From: Salinirubellus salinus
Lineage (GTDB): Archaea; Halobacteriota; Halobacteria; Halobacteriales; Haloarculaceae
Assembly: GCF_025231485.1 (NCBI RefSeq)
Contig: NZ_CP104003.1
Location: forward strand, 124,001 to 188,000
Direction: 5' to 3'
DNA length: 64,000 nt
Shown here: one piece after another, positions 16,602 through 26,067 of the stretch
How positions within the stretch are numbered: position 1 is the first letter of the stretch
How the letters are laid out: each line of letters begins with the position of its first letter
The notes under the pieces: generated by a model
Told to the model about the DNA's origin: nothing
Seen by the model: the letters and a program-made list of their open reading frames with translations, nothing else
The model's database searches: none
Translations under genes and position numbers: made by a program

Positions 16602-17878
16602 CTACACGGGTGTATGCAGTGACGTCTGTTCGGCGCGTCGTTCGGCGTTCTCCGTGTACGCCGAGTGCTCGGTCGGTTCCTTGCCGACGACGAGCTTCTG
16701 TCTCTCCGTCGTCCCGTCCGGGATGGTCAGGGTGCGGGCGTCGCGGTAGTACCGTTCGAGGCGGTTCCCGGTCTTCAGGCCCTCGCCACCGTGGACTGGA
16801 GCGCCGAGTCGGCCACGTCGACGGCCCGCTCGCAGCAGAACCCCTTGGCGAGCGAGGTGAGCCGGCGGACGTCCTCCGAGCCCTCCTGCAGGGCCTCTGC
16901 CGCCGTCCGGGCGAGACCCCGAGAAGCCTCCAGATCGGCGTTCATGTCGTAGAGGTGGCTCTGGACGAGCTGGTGTTGCGCGATGGGCTTGCCGAACGTC
17001 TCGCGCTGCTGGACGTACTCGAGCGCCTCGGCGAACGCGGCCTCCATGATGCCGATGCCCATGTAGGCCATCCCCGTCCGCATGAACGAGAACGTCGCGT
17101 TCAGCGGCTTCTGTCGGGCGAACAGGTCGGTGACGCTCTCGGGGAACGGGACGATCTCGGTCAGCTCGTGGCCGTCGACCATCGCGTTGCCGACGATGTT
17201 CGTCAGTTTGTTCTCGGCGGGCACGCGCACCTCGTCGAACTCCATCCGGGCGTTGTAGACACCTTTCCAGCCGAGCTTGTCGAGCGGCTCGGCCTCCCAC
17301 GGGCTGTTCTCCCGACTCACGAGGAACGTGTCGGAGGCGCCGATCTCGGTGTCCTCGGCGACGACGAGCGCCACGTCCGCGATACCGCCGTTGCCGACCC
17401 ACGTCTTCGACCCCTCGAGGACGTACTCGTCGCCGTCCCTGTGGGCCTTCCTTCGCGGGCGGGCCGTGTCGGAGCCACTGTCCGGCTCCGAGACGGCGAG
17501 ACAGGCGATGCACTCCCCGCGCTGGAGCTTGTCGAGTTCCGCGGCCCGCGTCGACTCGGCGGCGTGCTGGACGAACAGGGCCGGGAACGACAGCTGGATG
17601 GTGACGTTGAGCGACGGCCACACCCGCGATATCTCCTCGCTGGCGACGGCGAACCGCGGCAGGTCGTCGAAGTACTGCGGCGCCGTCTCGGGGTTGAACC
17701 CGACGCCGAGTTCGCGCAGGTCCCGCAGATAGGCCACGAGTTCGTCGCGGGCCATCGGGCCGTTCCGGTCGGCCTCGTCGACGACCGGTTCGATTTCCTC
17801 CTCGAGGTAGTCACGGAGGGCTGCTCTGAACGCCGCCGTGTCGTCGAACATCACCTCGTGGTCCGGCCGGGCGGGCAA
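16602..17878 (-). pseudogene. acyl-CoA dehydrogenase, interrupted by a one-base frameshift
   Basis: The first 367 codons (17878 to 16775; likely real start ATG 17851) give a normal acyl-CoA dehydrogenase: LAVSEPDSGSD, EGSKTWVGNGG and the FAD-contact QQRETFGKPIAQHQLVQ. At 16796 the frame shifts: DSALQ is followed by STVARA and a stop. The missing C-terminus, VHGGEGLKTGNRLERYYRDA through GKEPTEHSAYT, continues in another frame to TAG at 16602. Restoring one C in plus-strand GTGGACTGGAG rejoins them. Either a recent pseudogene or a sequencing deletion. The enzyme would oxidise acyl-CoA with FAD. Confidence 0.85.
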
Positions 17879-17997
17879 GCGACTATCCCGTCACATCGGA
17901 GGCCCTTGACGTGGGACGGTCACGCTCGGCGATACACTCCCGCGCCGTGGGACCCAGCCCGCGGCTCTAACGTCCCGGTGAGCCAACGTCGTGGCGG

Positions 17998-18858
17998 GTG
18001 AAGATCATGACCAGAGAACTCAGACGATGGCACCGCTGGTCGACGGTCGCCATCCTCGCCTTTTCGGTCGGCTCGTCGCTCGTCGGACTGCTCCGCCCCG
18101 GCCACTACCGGGCGCCGCCCGACATCGCCCTCTCCTACCAGATCCAGGACCTCACCGTACTCCTCGTCGGGGTGCCCGTGCTCGCCGTCGGGCTGTGGTC
18201 CGCCGCCCGTGGCTCGCCGCGCGGCCGTCTCGTCTGGCTCGGGGGGATGGCGTTCATGACGTACATCTGGGCGTCCGCCGCCATCCAGATACCCTACAAC
18301 GAGCTGTTCCTCGTCTACGTCGCGCTGTTCGGGCTCTCGCTGTTCACGTTCGTCGGCGGGATGTGGAGCACCGACCCGGAGCGCATCCGCCGGCGGCTGG
18401 AGGGGCGCGTCGACCCCGCGCTGTACGCCGGGGCGCTGTTCGTCGTCGGGCTGGGTCTCGCCGCGCTGTGGCTCTCTGACATCCTGCCGGCGCTCCTCCA
18501 GGGGACGACCCCCACCATCGTCGAGGAGTCGGGGCCGCAGGCCTTGACGAGCCACGTCGTCGACCTCGGGGTCGTGGTGCCCTCGATACTCCTCGCCGCC
18601 GTGTGGCTCTATCGACGGCGCACGTGGGGCTACGTCCTCGCCGGTGTCGTGCTGATACTCGGCGCGACGCTCGCGGCCCCCATCGGCCTGATGACGCTCG
18701 TCCTGCTGACGGGCGAGACGGTGACGGTCAGCCCCGTCGCTGCGTTCTTCACCTTCCTGCCAATCGTCGTCTCGGCGTTGCTGGCCGTGGCGTACGTCCG
18801 GTCGATGAGTGGCTCCGGCGGAATCCCCGGCGACGGTGAGGGTGCCCAGTCGACCTGA
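17998..18858 (+). CDS. multi-pass membrane protein, unknown function
   Basis: 286 residues, GTG start at 17998 (ATG four codons later is an alternative). About eight hydrophobic segments are seen, beginning WSTVAILAFSVGSSLVGLL and including LTVLLVGVPVLAVGLWSAA and GYVLAGVVLILGATLAAPIG. A short charged loop, STDPERIRRRLEGRVDPALY, sits in the middle. The C-terminus is Gly/Ser-rich and short. I do not recognise the family. It converges on the acyl-CoA ligase gene, ending 10 nt from it. Confidence 0.7.
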   Translation: MKIMTRELRRWHRWSTVAILAFSVGSSLVGLLRPGHYRAPPDIALSYQIQDLTVLLVGVPVLAVGLWSAARGSPRGRLVWLGGMAFMTYIWASAAIQIPYNELFLVYVALFGLSLFTFVGGMWSTDPERIRRRLEGRVDPALYAGALFVVGLGLAALWLSDILPALLQGTTPTIVEESGPQALTSHVVDLGVVVPSILLAAVWLYRRRTWGYVLAGVVLILGATLAAPIGLMTLVLLTGETVTVSPVAAFFTFLPIVVSALLAVAYVRSMSGSGGIPGDGEGAQST

Positions 18859-18868
18859 ACGCCCGCGG

Positions 18869-20821
18869 CTACCCGTAGATGTCGTCCAGCAGGTCTTGGT
18901 GCTCCTTCGAGATGTGCCGGCGCTTCTTCTTCATCGACGGGGTGAGCAGGCCGTTGTCCGCGGTCCACTCCTTCGAGACCAGCCGGAACTCCTTGACCCG
19001 TCCCGACTTGTCGAACCGCTCGTTCGCCTCGGTGACGGCCGCCTCGACCCAGCCACGGACCGTCGCGTCCTCGCAGCGAGCGCCCTCGTCGTCGGGCAGG
19101 TCGTACCCCTCGCGCTCGGCCCTGCGCTCGAGTTCGGCCGCGTCCGGGACGACGATGGCGCCGATGAACTTCTGGTCGTCGCCGACGACCATCGCCTGCG
19201 CGACGACGTCCTGCGTCGTCAGCGCGTCCTCGATCGGCTGGGGCGCCACGTTCTTCCCGGTGTCGAGCACGATGAGTTGCTTGAGCCGGTCGCGGTAGGT
19301 GAGGTAGCCGTCGTCGGACTGCTCGACGAGGTCACCCGTCCGGAACCACCGCTCACCGTCCATCTCGGTGAAGGCTCCCTGCGTCTCGCCGGGCTTCTCC
19401 CAGTAGCCCTGCGTGACGTTCGGCCCGTTCACGAGCAGTTCGCCGAGGCTCCCCTCGGCCTCGGCCTGTTCGTCCTCGTCGACGACGCTCTCGTCGATGT
19501 GGACGTCGACGTTCGCGAGCGGCGGGCCGAGCGACCCGTGTCGCGGCGCCTCGGGCGGACTGACGCTCACGACGGGTGACGTCTCGGTGAGGCCGTACCC
19601 CTGGTTGATGGGCAGACCCATCCCGTCGAACAGCTCCGTGAGCTCCTGCGGGATGGAGCCGCCGCCGGAGATGAGCGCCTCGACGCGGCCGCCGACACCC
19701 TCGCGGACCTGCGAGAACACGAGGCTGTCGGCGATGGCGCGCTTGACCTTCAGGTCGAGGCCGACCGGGTCGTCGGTCCGTTTCACCTCGCCGTAGTCAC
19801 GCGCCACGTCGAGCGCCCACTGGAAGATGCGCCCGCGGGTGCCGTCGCCGGCCTGCTCGCGCATCTGGGCGTAGATGCGCTCGTAGACGCGCGGGACGCT
19901 GTTGACGCCCGAGGGCGCCACGGCCTCCATGTCGTCGCCGACGGTGTCGGTGGACTCGGCGTAGGCGACGGTGCCACCGGAGCCGAAGATGAGGAAGTGG
20001 CCCGCCATCCGCTCGAAGACGTGGGCCAGCGGGAGGAACGAGAGCATCCGTATCTCCTCGTCGATGACGGGGACGTCGTCGCCCTTGTCGGGTCGCGGGC
20101 CGAACCGCTTGCGGACGCCCGCGACGTTCGACCGGAAGTTCCGGTGGGTGAGCTGGACGCCCTTGGGCTGGCCCGTCGTCCCGGAGGTGTAGACGAGCGA
20201 GGCGAGGTCGTCGGGGTCGCGCTCGACCGGGATGCCGTCCCGGTCGGCCTCCCGACCGAGCCGGTAGACGTCCGCGAGCGTGAGCACGTCCTCGCGGTCG
20301 CTCTCGTACTCGTCGACGACGACGACGAACTCGAGGTCGAGTTCGTCCTCGACGGAGAGGACCCGTTCGAGCAGTTCCTCGTTCTCGACGACGACGCCGT
20401 CGGCGTCCGGGTCGTCGAGCAGATACTGGATGCGTTCGGGTTCGGACTCGGTGTAGACGGTGGTGACCACCGCGCCGGCCGAGAGGAGCGCGAAGTCCGA
20501 CTGCGCCCACTCCATCCGGGTGTTGGCGTGGATGCCGACCCGGTCGCCGGGTTCGACGCCGAGTTCGCGGAACCCCGCGGCGAGCCGCTCGACGATACCC
20601 GCCATCTCGGCGTAGGTGAGCGACGCCCACTCTCCCTCCAGCGCGGCGTGGAACGCCAGCCCCGAGAGCGAGCGGTCGTAGACCCCACCCTTGTACCACT
20701 GGGCGTCGCGGCTGCCGTGGCGCTCGGCGGCCGCGAAGAACAGCTCGGGGAGCGTCCCGTCCTCGGTGACGTAGTCCTCGTACTCCCGCTCGGCGCGTCG
20801 CCAGTCCGGCTCTCCTGTCAT
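18869..20821 (-). CDS. long-chain fatty-acid--CoA ligase (AMP-forming)
   Basis: 650 residues. The AMP-binding P-loop LVYTSGTTGQPKGVQLTHRN, the adenylate motif NQGYGLTETSPVVS, GERWFRTGDLVEQSDDGYLT and DRLKQLIVLDTGKNVAPQPI mark the ANL superfamily long-chain acyl-CoA synthetases. Length and the C-terminal MKKKRRHISKEHQDLLDDIY agree with FadD/FAA-type members. It activates fatty acids with ATP and CoA. Haloarchaeal lipids are isoprenoid, so the substrate is more likely scavenged acid or another carboxylate. It diverges from the HTH-10 regulator at 20956, a possible controller. Confidence 0.92.
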   Translation of the reverse strand: MTGEPDWRRAEREYEDYVTEDGTLPELFFAAAERHGSRDAQWYKGGVYDRSLSGLAFHAALEGEWASLTYAEMAGIVERLAAGFRELGVEPGDRVGIHANTRMEWAQSDFALLSAGAVVTTVYTESEPERIQYLLDDPDADGVVVENEELLERVLSVEDELDLEFVVVVDEYESDREDVLTLADVYRLGREADRDGIPVERDPDDLASLVYTSGTTGQPKGVQLTHRNFRSNVAGVRKRFGPRPDKGDDVPVIDEEIRMLSFLPLAHVFERMAGHFLIFGSGGTVAYAESTDTVGDDMEAVAPSGVNSVPRVYERIYAQMREQAGDGTRGRIFQWALDVARDYGEVKRTDDPVGLDLKVKRAIADSLVFSQVREGVGGRVEALISGGGSIPQELTELFDGMGLPINQGYGLTETSPVVSVSPPEAPRHGSLGPPLANVDVHIDESVVDEDEQAEAEGSLGELLVNGPNVTQGYWEKPGETQGAFTEMDGERWFRTGDLVEQSDDGYLTYRDRLKQLIVLDTGKNVAPQPIEDALTTQDVVAQAMVVGDDQKFIGAIVVPDAAELERRAEREGYDLPDDEGARCEDATVRGWVEAAVTEANERFDKSGRVKEFRLVSKEWTADNGLLTPSMKKKRRHISKEHQDLLDDIYG

Positions 20822-20955
20822 CGTTCGCTCCCCACGAGCCGCTCGTGCACTGTGTTTTCCCCGTTCATGCTTGGCGCTTCTTGTGTCGGGGAGCCTGAAA
20901 AGCGACCCGGAACTCCCGGCAGAAGGGGTATCTATCCCCCTGCGAAGGGTGGGGT

Positions 20956-21651
20956 ATGCGATTCATCGACTTCCGACTGGTCCCACCCAACGGCGGGTTC
21001 CACCCGGCCGAGCGGGTGGTCGGTGAGGACCCGACCATCCGGCGGGTCGCCATCCACCAGTTCCGCACGCTCGACGACGGGACCGCCGTCGCGATGTTCG
21101 AGTCGGTTGGCGACGCCGCGCGGGCGGCCGAACTCCTCGAGGCCGAGCCCTCGGTCCACTCGTTCGACATCGCGACCACCGGCGGCGACCGGCTGTACGC
21201 CCACTGCCACGTCGACGTGGCCGACGGCGTCGCCCGCGTGTTCGGTATCGCCGAGCGCCACGAACTCGTCCTCGACATGCCGATGCGCTACGCCGAGCGC
21301 GGCGGCCTCGAGATACGCGCCATCGGCAAGTACGAGACGTTCCGCGACGCGATGCAGGAGATCCCAGAGTCCGTGGCGTTCACGCTCCTCCGGACCGGCG
21401 AGTACGCCCCCGGCGCCGAGGGGTTCTTCCAGCGACTCACGCCCCGGCAACAGGAGACGCTCCGGACGGCCGTCGAGGTGGGCTACTACCAGGAGCCACG
21501 GCGCGTCACCTACCAGGACATCGCCGACCGCATGCACATCTCGGCGGGGACCGTCGGCGAGCACCTCCGGAAGATCGAGGCGAAGATACTGACGAACGTG
21601 GTGCCCGAGCGCCAGCCACGGGCCGTCACCGACGGCTCGGGCGAGCGGTAG
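20956..21651 (+). CDS. HTH-10 (bacterio-opsin activator-type) transcriptional regulator
   Basis: 231 residues from ATG 20956. The first 150 residues form the Bat-like sensor portion (FESVGDAARAAELLEAEPSV). The C-terminus is the HTH-10 domain: FFQRLTPRQQETLRTAVEVG, GYYQEPRRVTYQDIADRMHI and SAGTVGEHLRKIEAKIL. This family, expanded in haloarchaea, activates or represses adjacent operons in response to redox or metabolic cues. Its gene is divergent from the acyl-CoA ligase with 134 nt between starts, so that promoter is a likely target. Confidence 0.88.
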   Translation: MRFIDFRLVPPNGGFHPAERVVGEDPTIRRVAIHQFRTLDDGTAVAMFESVGDAARAAELLEAEPSVHSFDIATTGGDRLYAHCHVDVADGVARVFGIAERHELVLDMPMRYAERGGLEIRAIGKYETFRDAMQEIPESVAFTLLRTGEYAPGAEGFFQRLTPRQQETLRTAVEVGYYQEPRRVTYQDIADRMHISAGTVGEHLRKIEAKILTNVVPERQPRAVTDGSGER

Positions 21652-21733
21652 GCGTCGTCGGGACCGGGCCGCGTCGCTCGTGGCGTCGTTCCCCCGAGAA
21701 GTGGGCGGGGGCCGGGCGGACCGCCGCGACCGT

Positions 21734-21988
21734 TCAGATGTGGTCGCGCTCTTCGAGTCCGTCCAGCAGCGCCTCGACGAGGTCGTCGACGCTGTCGTAG
21801 GGGTAGTCGGCCTCGCCCTGCGCGCGCTGGTTCAGCTCCATCGCGGTGATGGTCTCCTCACCGACGTCGAACCGTGTCGCCGGGCCGTTCGGAAGGGCCG
21901 GGACGAGGTCCATCGGGCTGTTGACCGGGTAGTCGGCTCCCTCGAACGCTTCCACGAACTGCTCTCGAACCGCCTCTCTGTCTGGCAT
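21734..21988 (-). CDS. MTH865-like family protein
   Basis: 84 residues from ATG 21988. An acidic mixed helix/strand small protein: REQFVEAFEGADYPVNSPMD, then ATRFDVGEETITAMELNQRA and DYPYDSVDDLVEALLDGL. This order, with paired YP-V/D motifs at both ends, is that of the archaeal MTH865 family, known from a structure as an EF-hand-like helical fold but with no assigned role. It stands alone between the regulator and the cyclase-like gene. Confidence 0.75.
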   Translation of the reverse strand: MPDREAVREQFVEAFEGADYPVNSPMDLVPALPNGPATRFDVGEETITAMELNQRAQGEADYPYDSVDDLVEALLDGLEERDHI

Positions 21989-22098
21989 CACTCTCCCGTA
22001 CGACACGGTGACGGGTGTGTCTGTCCCCGCCGAACGGAGGCCCATCAAGTGGTTCGGAGGTCGCTCCCCGAGCTGTGAGAGGGCTTCTGGAGTCGCCC

Positions 22099-22620
22099 TC
22101 AGCGCCCGCCGCGGACCGCCCCGAGCAGCAGTTTCGGGAGCTGGAACAGGACCGCCGGGAACGTCATCCCGAGCTGTTCCATCACCTCGCGGGTATCGAA
22201 GTAGACGCGGTGTTCGGTGACGCGACCGTCGTCGAAGGTGAGCTTCGAGACGCCCCGGACGTCCATCCGGCGACCCGTGGGCGGGAGGCCGTTCAGGTTC
22301 CCCTCGTGGGTGCCCGTCAGGCGGACCTCGTACATCGCCCCCGCCTCGTCGGCGAACAGGTCCAGTACCTCGACCTCGAAGTCGGGGTAGCCCGTCGTCA
22401 CGCCCTCGAGGAACTGCCGGAGCCCCTCGCGGCCGTGGACCTCGCCCTTCGGCCCCGCGACGCCCTCTTCCGGCGCGGCCGGGTCGTACATCACGAACCA
22501 GTCGGTGACCAGCTCCTCGATGGCCGACGAATCACGGGTGTTCCACATCTCGACGTACGCCTCGACGAGTTCGACCGACGCTGCCGGTGCGGTCGACGCT
22601 CGCGTGTTCTGGGACGCCAT
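22099..22620 (-). CDS. SnoaL-like ester cyclase family protein
   Basis: 173 residues. SVELVEAYVEMWNTRDSSAI starts an NTF2-like cone fold. GREGLRQFLEGVTTGYPDFE and THEGNLNGLPPTGRRMDVRG are the signatures of the SnoaL-like polyketide/ester cyclase group. A short hydrophobic tail (MTFPAVLFQLPKLLLGAV) may touch a membrane. Members range from aldol cyclases to proteins without a known reaction. Separate transcription from its neighbours is likely because the gaps on both sides exceed 80 nt. Confidence 0.75.
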   Translation of the reverse strand: MASQNTRASTAPAASVELVEAYVEMWNTRDSSAIEELVTDWFVMYDPAAPEEGVAGPKGEVHGREGLRQFLEGVTTGYPDFEVEVLDLFADEAGAMYEVRLTGTHEGNLNGLPPTGRRMDVRGVSKLTFDDGRVTEHRVYFDTREVMEQLGMTFPAVLFQLPKLLLGAVRGGR

Positions 22621-22702
22621 GGTTCCTCGGGTCCCCGAGGCGAGACTCCGTAATCAGTGTTGGTCCGGTGTGGTTCCGGAGTTCGAGACGGTCGCCGGCC
22701 GA

Positions 22703-23524
22703 CTACCGCAGGCGCTCGATGCGCTTCTCCGTCGGCGGGTGCGTCGAGAAGAGCTTCTGGAGCAGGCCCCGGTCAGTGTTCAGGATACAGAGCGCGCTGA
22801 CGCTGTCGTCGAGCTGTGACTCCTTCCCCTCTGCGCCCCGACTGATCTTCTCGAGCGCCCGCGCCAGCGGGTCGCCCGTGCCGATGGCCTCCTTCGCGTC
22901 GGCGTCGGCGACGTACTCGCGGTAGCGCGAGATGGCGAGCACGAACAGCATCACGAGCGCGTTGGCGATGGATGAGGCCACCATCGCGACGAGGAAGCTC
23001 CCGATGTTGCGCTCGCCGCCCATCAGCACCGCGAAGTAGGCGACGTAGCCGACGAGCATCGCGATGGACTGGCCGACGACCATCGTGATCACGTCGCGGT
23101 TCTTGATGTGGGCGAGTTCGTGCGCGAGGACGCCCTCGAGTTCGTCGCGGTCGAGCAGGTGGAGCAACTGGGGGGAGACGGCGACGACGCCGGCCCCCTT
23201 CCGCCCGACGGCGAACGCGTTCGGGACGCCCATCTCCATCACCATCAGTTTCGGCTTCGGGACGTCCATGTCCCGCGAGAGGGACTCGACGGTGCGGTGT
23301 ATCTCGGCGTACTCGCCGCGCTCGGGCATCTCCTCGGCGCCACGGAGCGCCATCCACTTCCCGAGCTTGTACTGTAACGCCGGGACGACGACGATACCGA
23401 CACCGAAGACGAGCCACAGTGGGGCGCCCGTCGCAGCCGTGACGAACGCCGCGACACCGAGGTAGAACGCGAACAGGATGGCCCCGACGATCGCCATCCG
23501 CACGCGGAGGTTCCAGTCTGTCAT
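22703..23524 (-). CDS. htpX: HtpX-type membrane zinc metalloprotease
   Basis: 273 residues from ATG 23524. Two N-terminal membrane helices (MAIVGAILFAFYLGVAAFV and PLWLVFGVGIVVVPAL) precede the M48 catalytic site HELAH at 135-139, with downstream helices and the third ligand region YREYVADADAKEAIG. The end STHPPTEKRIERLR is the M48 closing motif. The enzyme degrades damaged membrane proteins, with the active site facing the cytoplasm. Several membrane-quality-control HtpX copies are normal in haloarchaea. Confidence 0.94.
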   Translation of the reverse strand: MTDWNLRVRMAIVGAILFAFYLGVAAFVTAATGAPLWLVFGVGIVVVPALQYKLGKWMALRGAEEMPERGEYAEIHRTVESLSRDMDVPKPKLMVMEMGVPNAFAVGRKGAGVVAVSPQLLHLLDRDELEGVLAHELAHIKNRDVITMVVGQSIAMLVGYVAYFAVLMGGERNIGSFLVAMVASSIANALVMLFVLAISRYREYVADADAKEAIGTGDPLARALEKISRGAEGKESQLDDSVSALCILNTDRGLLQKLFSTHPPTEKRIERLR

Positions 23525-23710
23525 CAGTGACCGTAGGTGCCGGACCGGTGTTAAACGCCGTGGCCGACGCGCCGGGAGAAACCCCGCGTGCGTTGCCCGG
23601 CGTTGGACGTGCCACGGACCGAACAGGTATTGTGCGAGGACTCCCCACGGGCGGGTACGAATGCGAACTGCTGACACACGCGACGGTGCGGCCGACGTGG
23701 GGGGCACCTC

Positions 23711-24298
23711 GTGAGCTACGTCCGTGGCACCCTCGCGGCACTCGTGGACGCCATCGTCCCGGAGACGCCCGAACTCGCTGCACTCGGCGAGGAACACGTC
23801 CCCGGTGGGCTAGATGCTGGACTGGACGAACTGCTCCACGAGCGCGTGAACCAGTTGCAGGAGGCCGACGGCGGCGTCTGGGGCGCGCTCGGGTACGACA
23901 CCGTCCCACTGGGGCCGCTCGTGGCCGCGTTGCTCGACGTCGCGGCACTGGAACTCACCCTGCGTGGGAAGCGCGAGTCGGGGTTCCAGTCGCCCGAGTC
24001 GGCGTTCTCGGTCGGGCCGTACTCGTGGCTGGCGCCGCGTGACCGCCTCCGGGCGGTCCGGATGCTCGAGTCCGAGGGCATCGTCCCGAGACTCGCCGAG
24101 GACAACGAGAACCTCGGTATCGTCCAGTACATCGCGGGCGCCACGGTCGTCCTCGTGCAGTTCTGTTACTACACGGAACTGACCGGTGACGGCGAGGGCT
24201 CGCAGGGCTGGACGCAGGCGGGCTACCCCGGTCCCGCGGAGGGGTACGCCGTCTCGATGGGCTACGAGGTCGACGAGTTCGAGGAGGACGATTACTGA
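23711..24298 (+). CDS. gluconate 2-dehydrogenase subunit 3-like partner of the GMC oxidoreductase
   Basis: 195 residues, GTG start. A small helical protein beginning YVRGTLAALVDAIVPETPEL, with LRGKRESGFQSPESAFSVGP in the middle and a YYTELTGDGEGSQGWTQAGY C-terminal motif, as in the small subunits that accompany GMC-type dehydrogenases. The usual Tat signal of gluconate dehydrogenase subunit 3 is absent. The stop TGA overlaps the ATG of the flavoprotein (ATGA-type overlap at 24296-24300), indicating tight cotranslation and probably a complex. Confidence 0.75.
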   Translation: MSYVRGTLAALVDAIVPETPELAALGEEHVPGGLDAGLDELLHERVNQLQEADGGVWGALGYDTVPLGPLVAALLDVAALELTLRGKRESGFQSPESAFSVGPYSWLAPRDRLRAVRMLESEGIVPRLAEDNENLGIVQYIAGATVVLVQFCYYTELTGDGEGSQGWTQAGYPGPAEGYAVSMGYEVDEFEEDDY

Positions 24299-26067
24299 TG
24301 CGCGAACGCGAGACGGACGTCGTCGTGGTCGGGGCGGGTGGCGACGGCCCGGCGCTGGCGTGGCGCCTCGGCGAACTCGGTATCGACGTTACCGTCCTCG
24401 AGGCGGGGCCGTTCTACGGCAACGAGCAGTGGCCCGCGCCGCGCGAGGCACCGGGTGGCGAGTCGTCCTCGGACCCGAGCGACCTCTCGGGCGACCGGTA
24501 CGACGAGCAGTTCACCGCGAAGGAGGGCGAGATGAACGACCTGATAATGGGGAAACTCCGGTGGGGTCCCGCCGACGGCGACCGCCCAGCGTGGGCACGC
24601 ACGGTCCCCCAGCAGGCCATCGTCGCTCAACTGGCGGGCGTCGGCGGCACCACCCAGCACTACTACGCGAACCACCCGCGGGCGTTTGTCGGGAGCGTCG
24701 ACGACCAGCCCGACTGGCCCATCGACTACGCAGACCTCGTGCCCTACTACCAGCACCTCGAGGCGACCCACCCCATCAGGCCGGCCCCGACGACTCCCAA
24801 GGCCGAACTGTTCTTCGAGGGCGCCCGACGGGCGGGCTACGACCTCACGACGGGCTACAACGTCACCGAGGAGGGCTACCGGCCGTTCCCGAACGCCATC
24901 CTCCAGCCCGACGAGCGACTCGCCCGAGACGGCGACTACGACGGCGACTTCGGGGACGTCGAGGGTGACACGCTCGCCGCGCACGAGCACCAGGGCGGCC
25001 CGCACCCCCGTGGGTCCGACTTCGAGGACCGGGCGCGACGCTCCTCGAACGTCTCGCTCGTCCCGCGGGCGATGGAGACCGGCCACGTCGAGATACGGCC
25101 GAACGCGTTCGTCACCGAGGTGCTGACCGGGGGCGGCACGGGTGACCCGCAGGCGACGGGCGTCGAGTTCCGCGACACGTGGGCCGGCACGTGCGAGCGC
25201 GTCCACGCCGACGTGGTCGTGCTGGCCGCCGGCTGCATCGAGACGCCCCGGCTCTGGCTCGACTCCGGCCTCCCCGACAACGGCTGGGTCGGCAAGGGGA
25301 TGACCACCCACTGGTTCGACTTCGTGGCCGGTGTCTTCGACCCGGACACGCTGGAGGGGACCATCGGCCAGCGCGAGGTGAACCCCCATCAGGGACAGGC
25401 CGCCGGGTCACGCCTCGACGTGCCCGGCGTGGGCGGTATCGCGGTCAACACGTTCGCGCCCGGCATCACCTCGATGGCGATGTACGGCGGCGGGCAGGGC
25501 GAGTTCTGGTTCGACCGCGACACCGCGGGGGAGCCGTGGGACACGGCCGGTCGCGTGACCGGCCGGAAACTGAAGGAGCTGATGAGCAAGTACCGCCGGA
25601 CGCTCACGCTCATCTGTCACACGGACGACCGACCCCGGCGAGAGAACGGCGTCTCGCTCGACTTCGACACCGAGGACGAGCACGGTCCCGTCCCGCTCGT
25701 GAAGTTCCAGCCGCACCCGGAGGACGACGCGCGGCGCGACGAGCTCGCCGAGCGGGCCGCTCGTCTGCTGCGCGAGGTGGGTGCCGAGCACGTCCACCGC
25801 GCGGACGCCGCACCCATCCTGCTCCACCTGCAGTCCTCGATGGCGATGGGTCGCGTGCTCGACGAGGGGTGTGAGGCCTACGACGTGGACCGCCTGTTCG
25901 TCGCGGACCACTCCGCGCTGGCGAACGGGGTCGGCGGCGCGAACCCCACCCACACGGGCCAGGCGCTCGCGCTCAGGACGGCTGAGACGGTGGCAGAACG
26001 GTACTTCGACGGGGTCACGGACCCCATCGGCGGGCGGACGGCGCCCGCGACGGCCGACGAAGACTAG
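24298..26067 (+). CDS. GMC-family FAD-dependent oxidoreductase
   Basis: 589 residues. The dinucleotide-binding start VVVVGAGGDGPALAWRLGEL is a slightly altered GxGxxG. AQLAGVGGTTQHYYANHPRA, LAAGCIETPRLWLDSGLPDN and the C-terminal LANGVGGANPTHTGQALALR with active-site His/Asn identify a GMC (glucose-methanol-choline) dehydrogenase. It likely oxidises an alcohol or sugar. No Tat signal, so it appears cytoplasmic. Paired with the small subunit just upstream. Its stop shares CTAG (26064-26067) with the convergent thioredoxin gene. Confidence 0.9.
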   Translation: MRERETDVVVVGAGGDGPALAWRLGELGIDVTVLEAGPFYGNEQWPAPREAPGGESSSDPSDLSGDRYDEQFTAKEGEMNDLIMGKLRWGPADGDRPAWARTVPQQAIVAQLAGVGGTTQHYYANHPRAFVGSVDDQPDWPIDYADLVPYYQHLEATHPIRPAPTTPKAELFFEGARRAGYDLTTGYNVTEEGYRPFPNAILQPDERLARDGDYDGDFGDVEGDTLAAHEHQGGPHPRGSDFEDRARRSSNVSLVPRAMETGHVEIRPNAFVTEVLTGGGTGDPQATGVEFRDTWAGTCERVHADVVVLAAGCIETPRLWLDSGLPDNGWVGKGMTTHWFDFVAGVFDPDTLEGTIGQREVNPHQGQAAGSRLDVPGVGGIAVNTFAPGITSMAMYGGGQGEFWFDRDTAGEPWDTAGRVTGRKLKELMSKYRRTLTLICHTDDRPRRENGVSLDFDTEDEHGPVPLVKFQPHPEDDARRDELAERAARLLREVGAEHVHRADAAPILLHLQSSMAMGRVLDEGCEAYDVDRLFVADHSALANGVGGANPTHTGQALALRTAETVAERYFDGVTDPIGGRTAPATADED

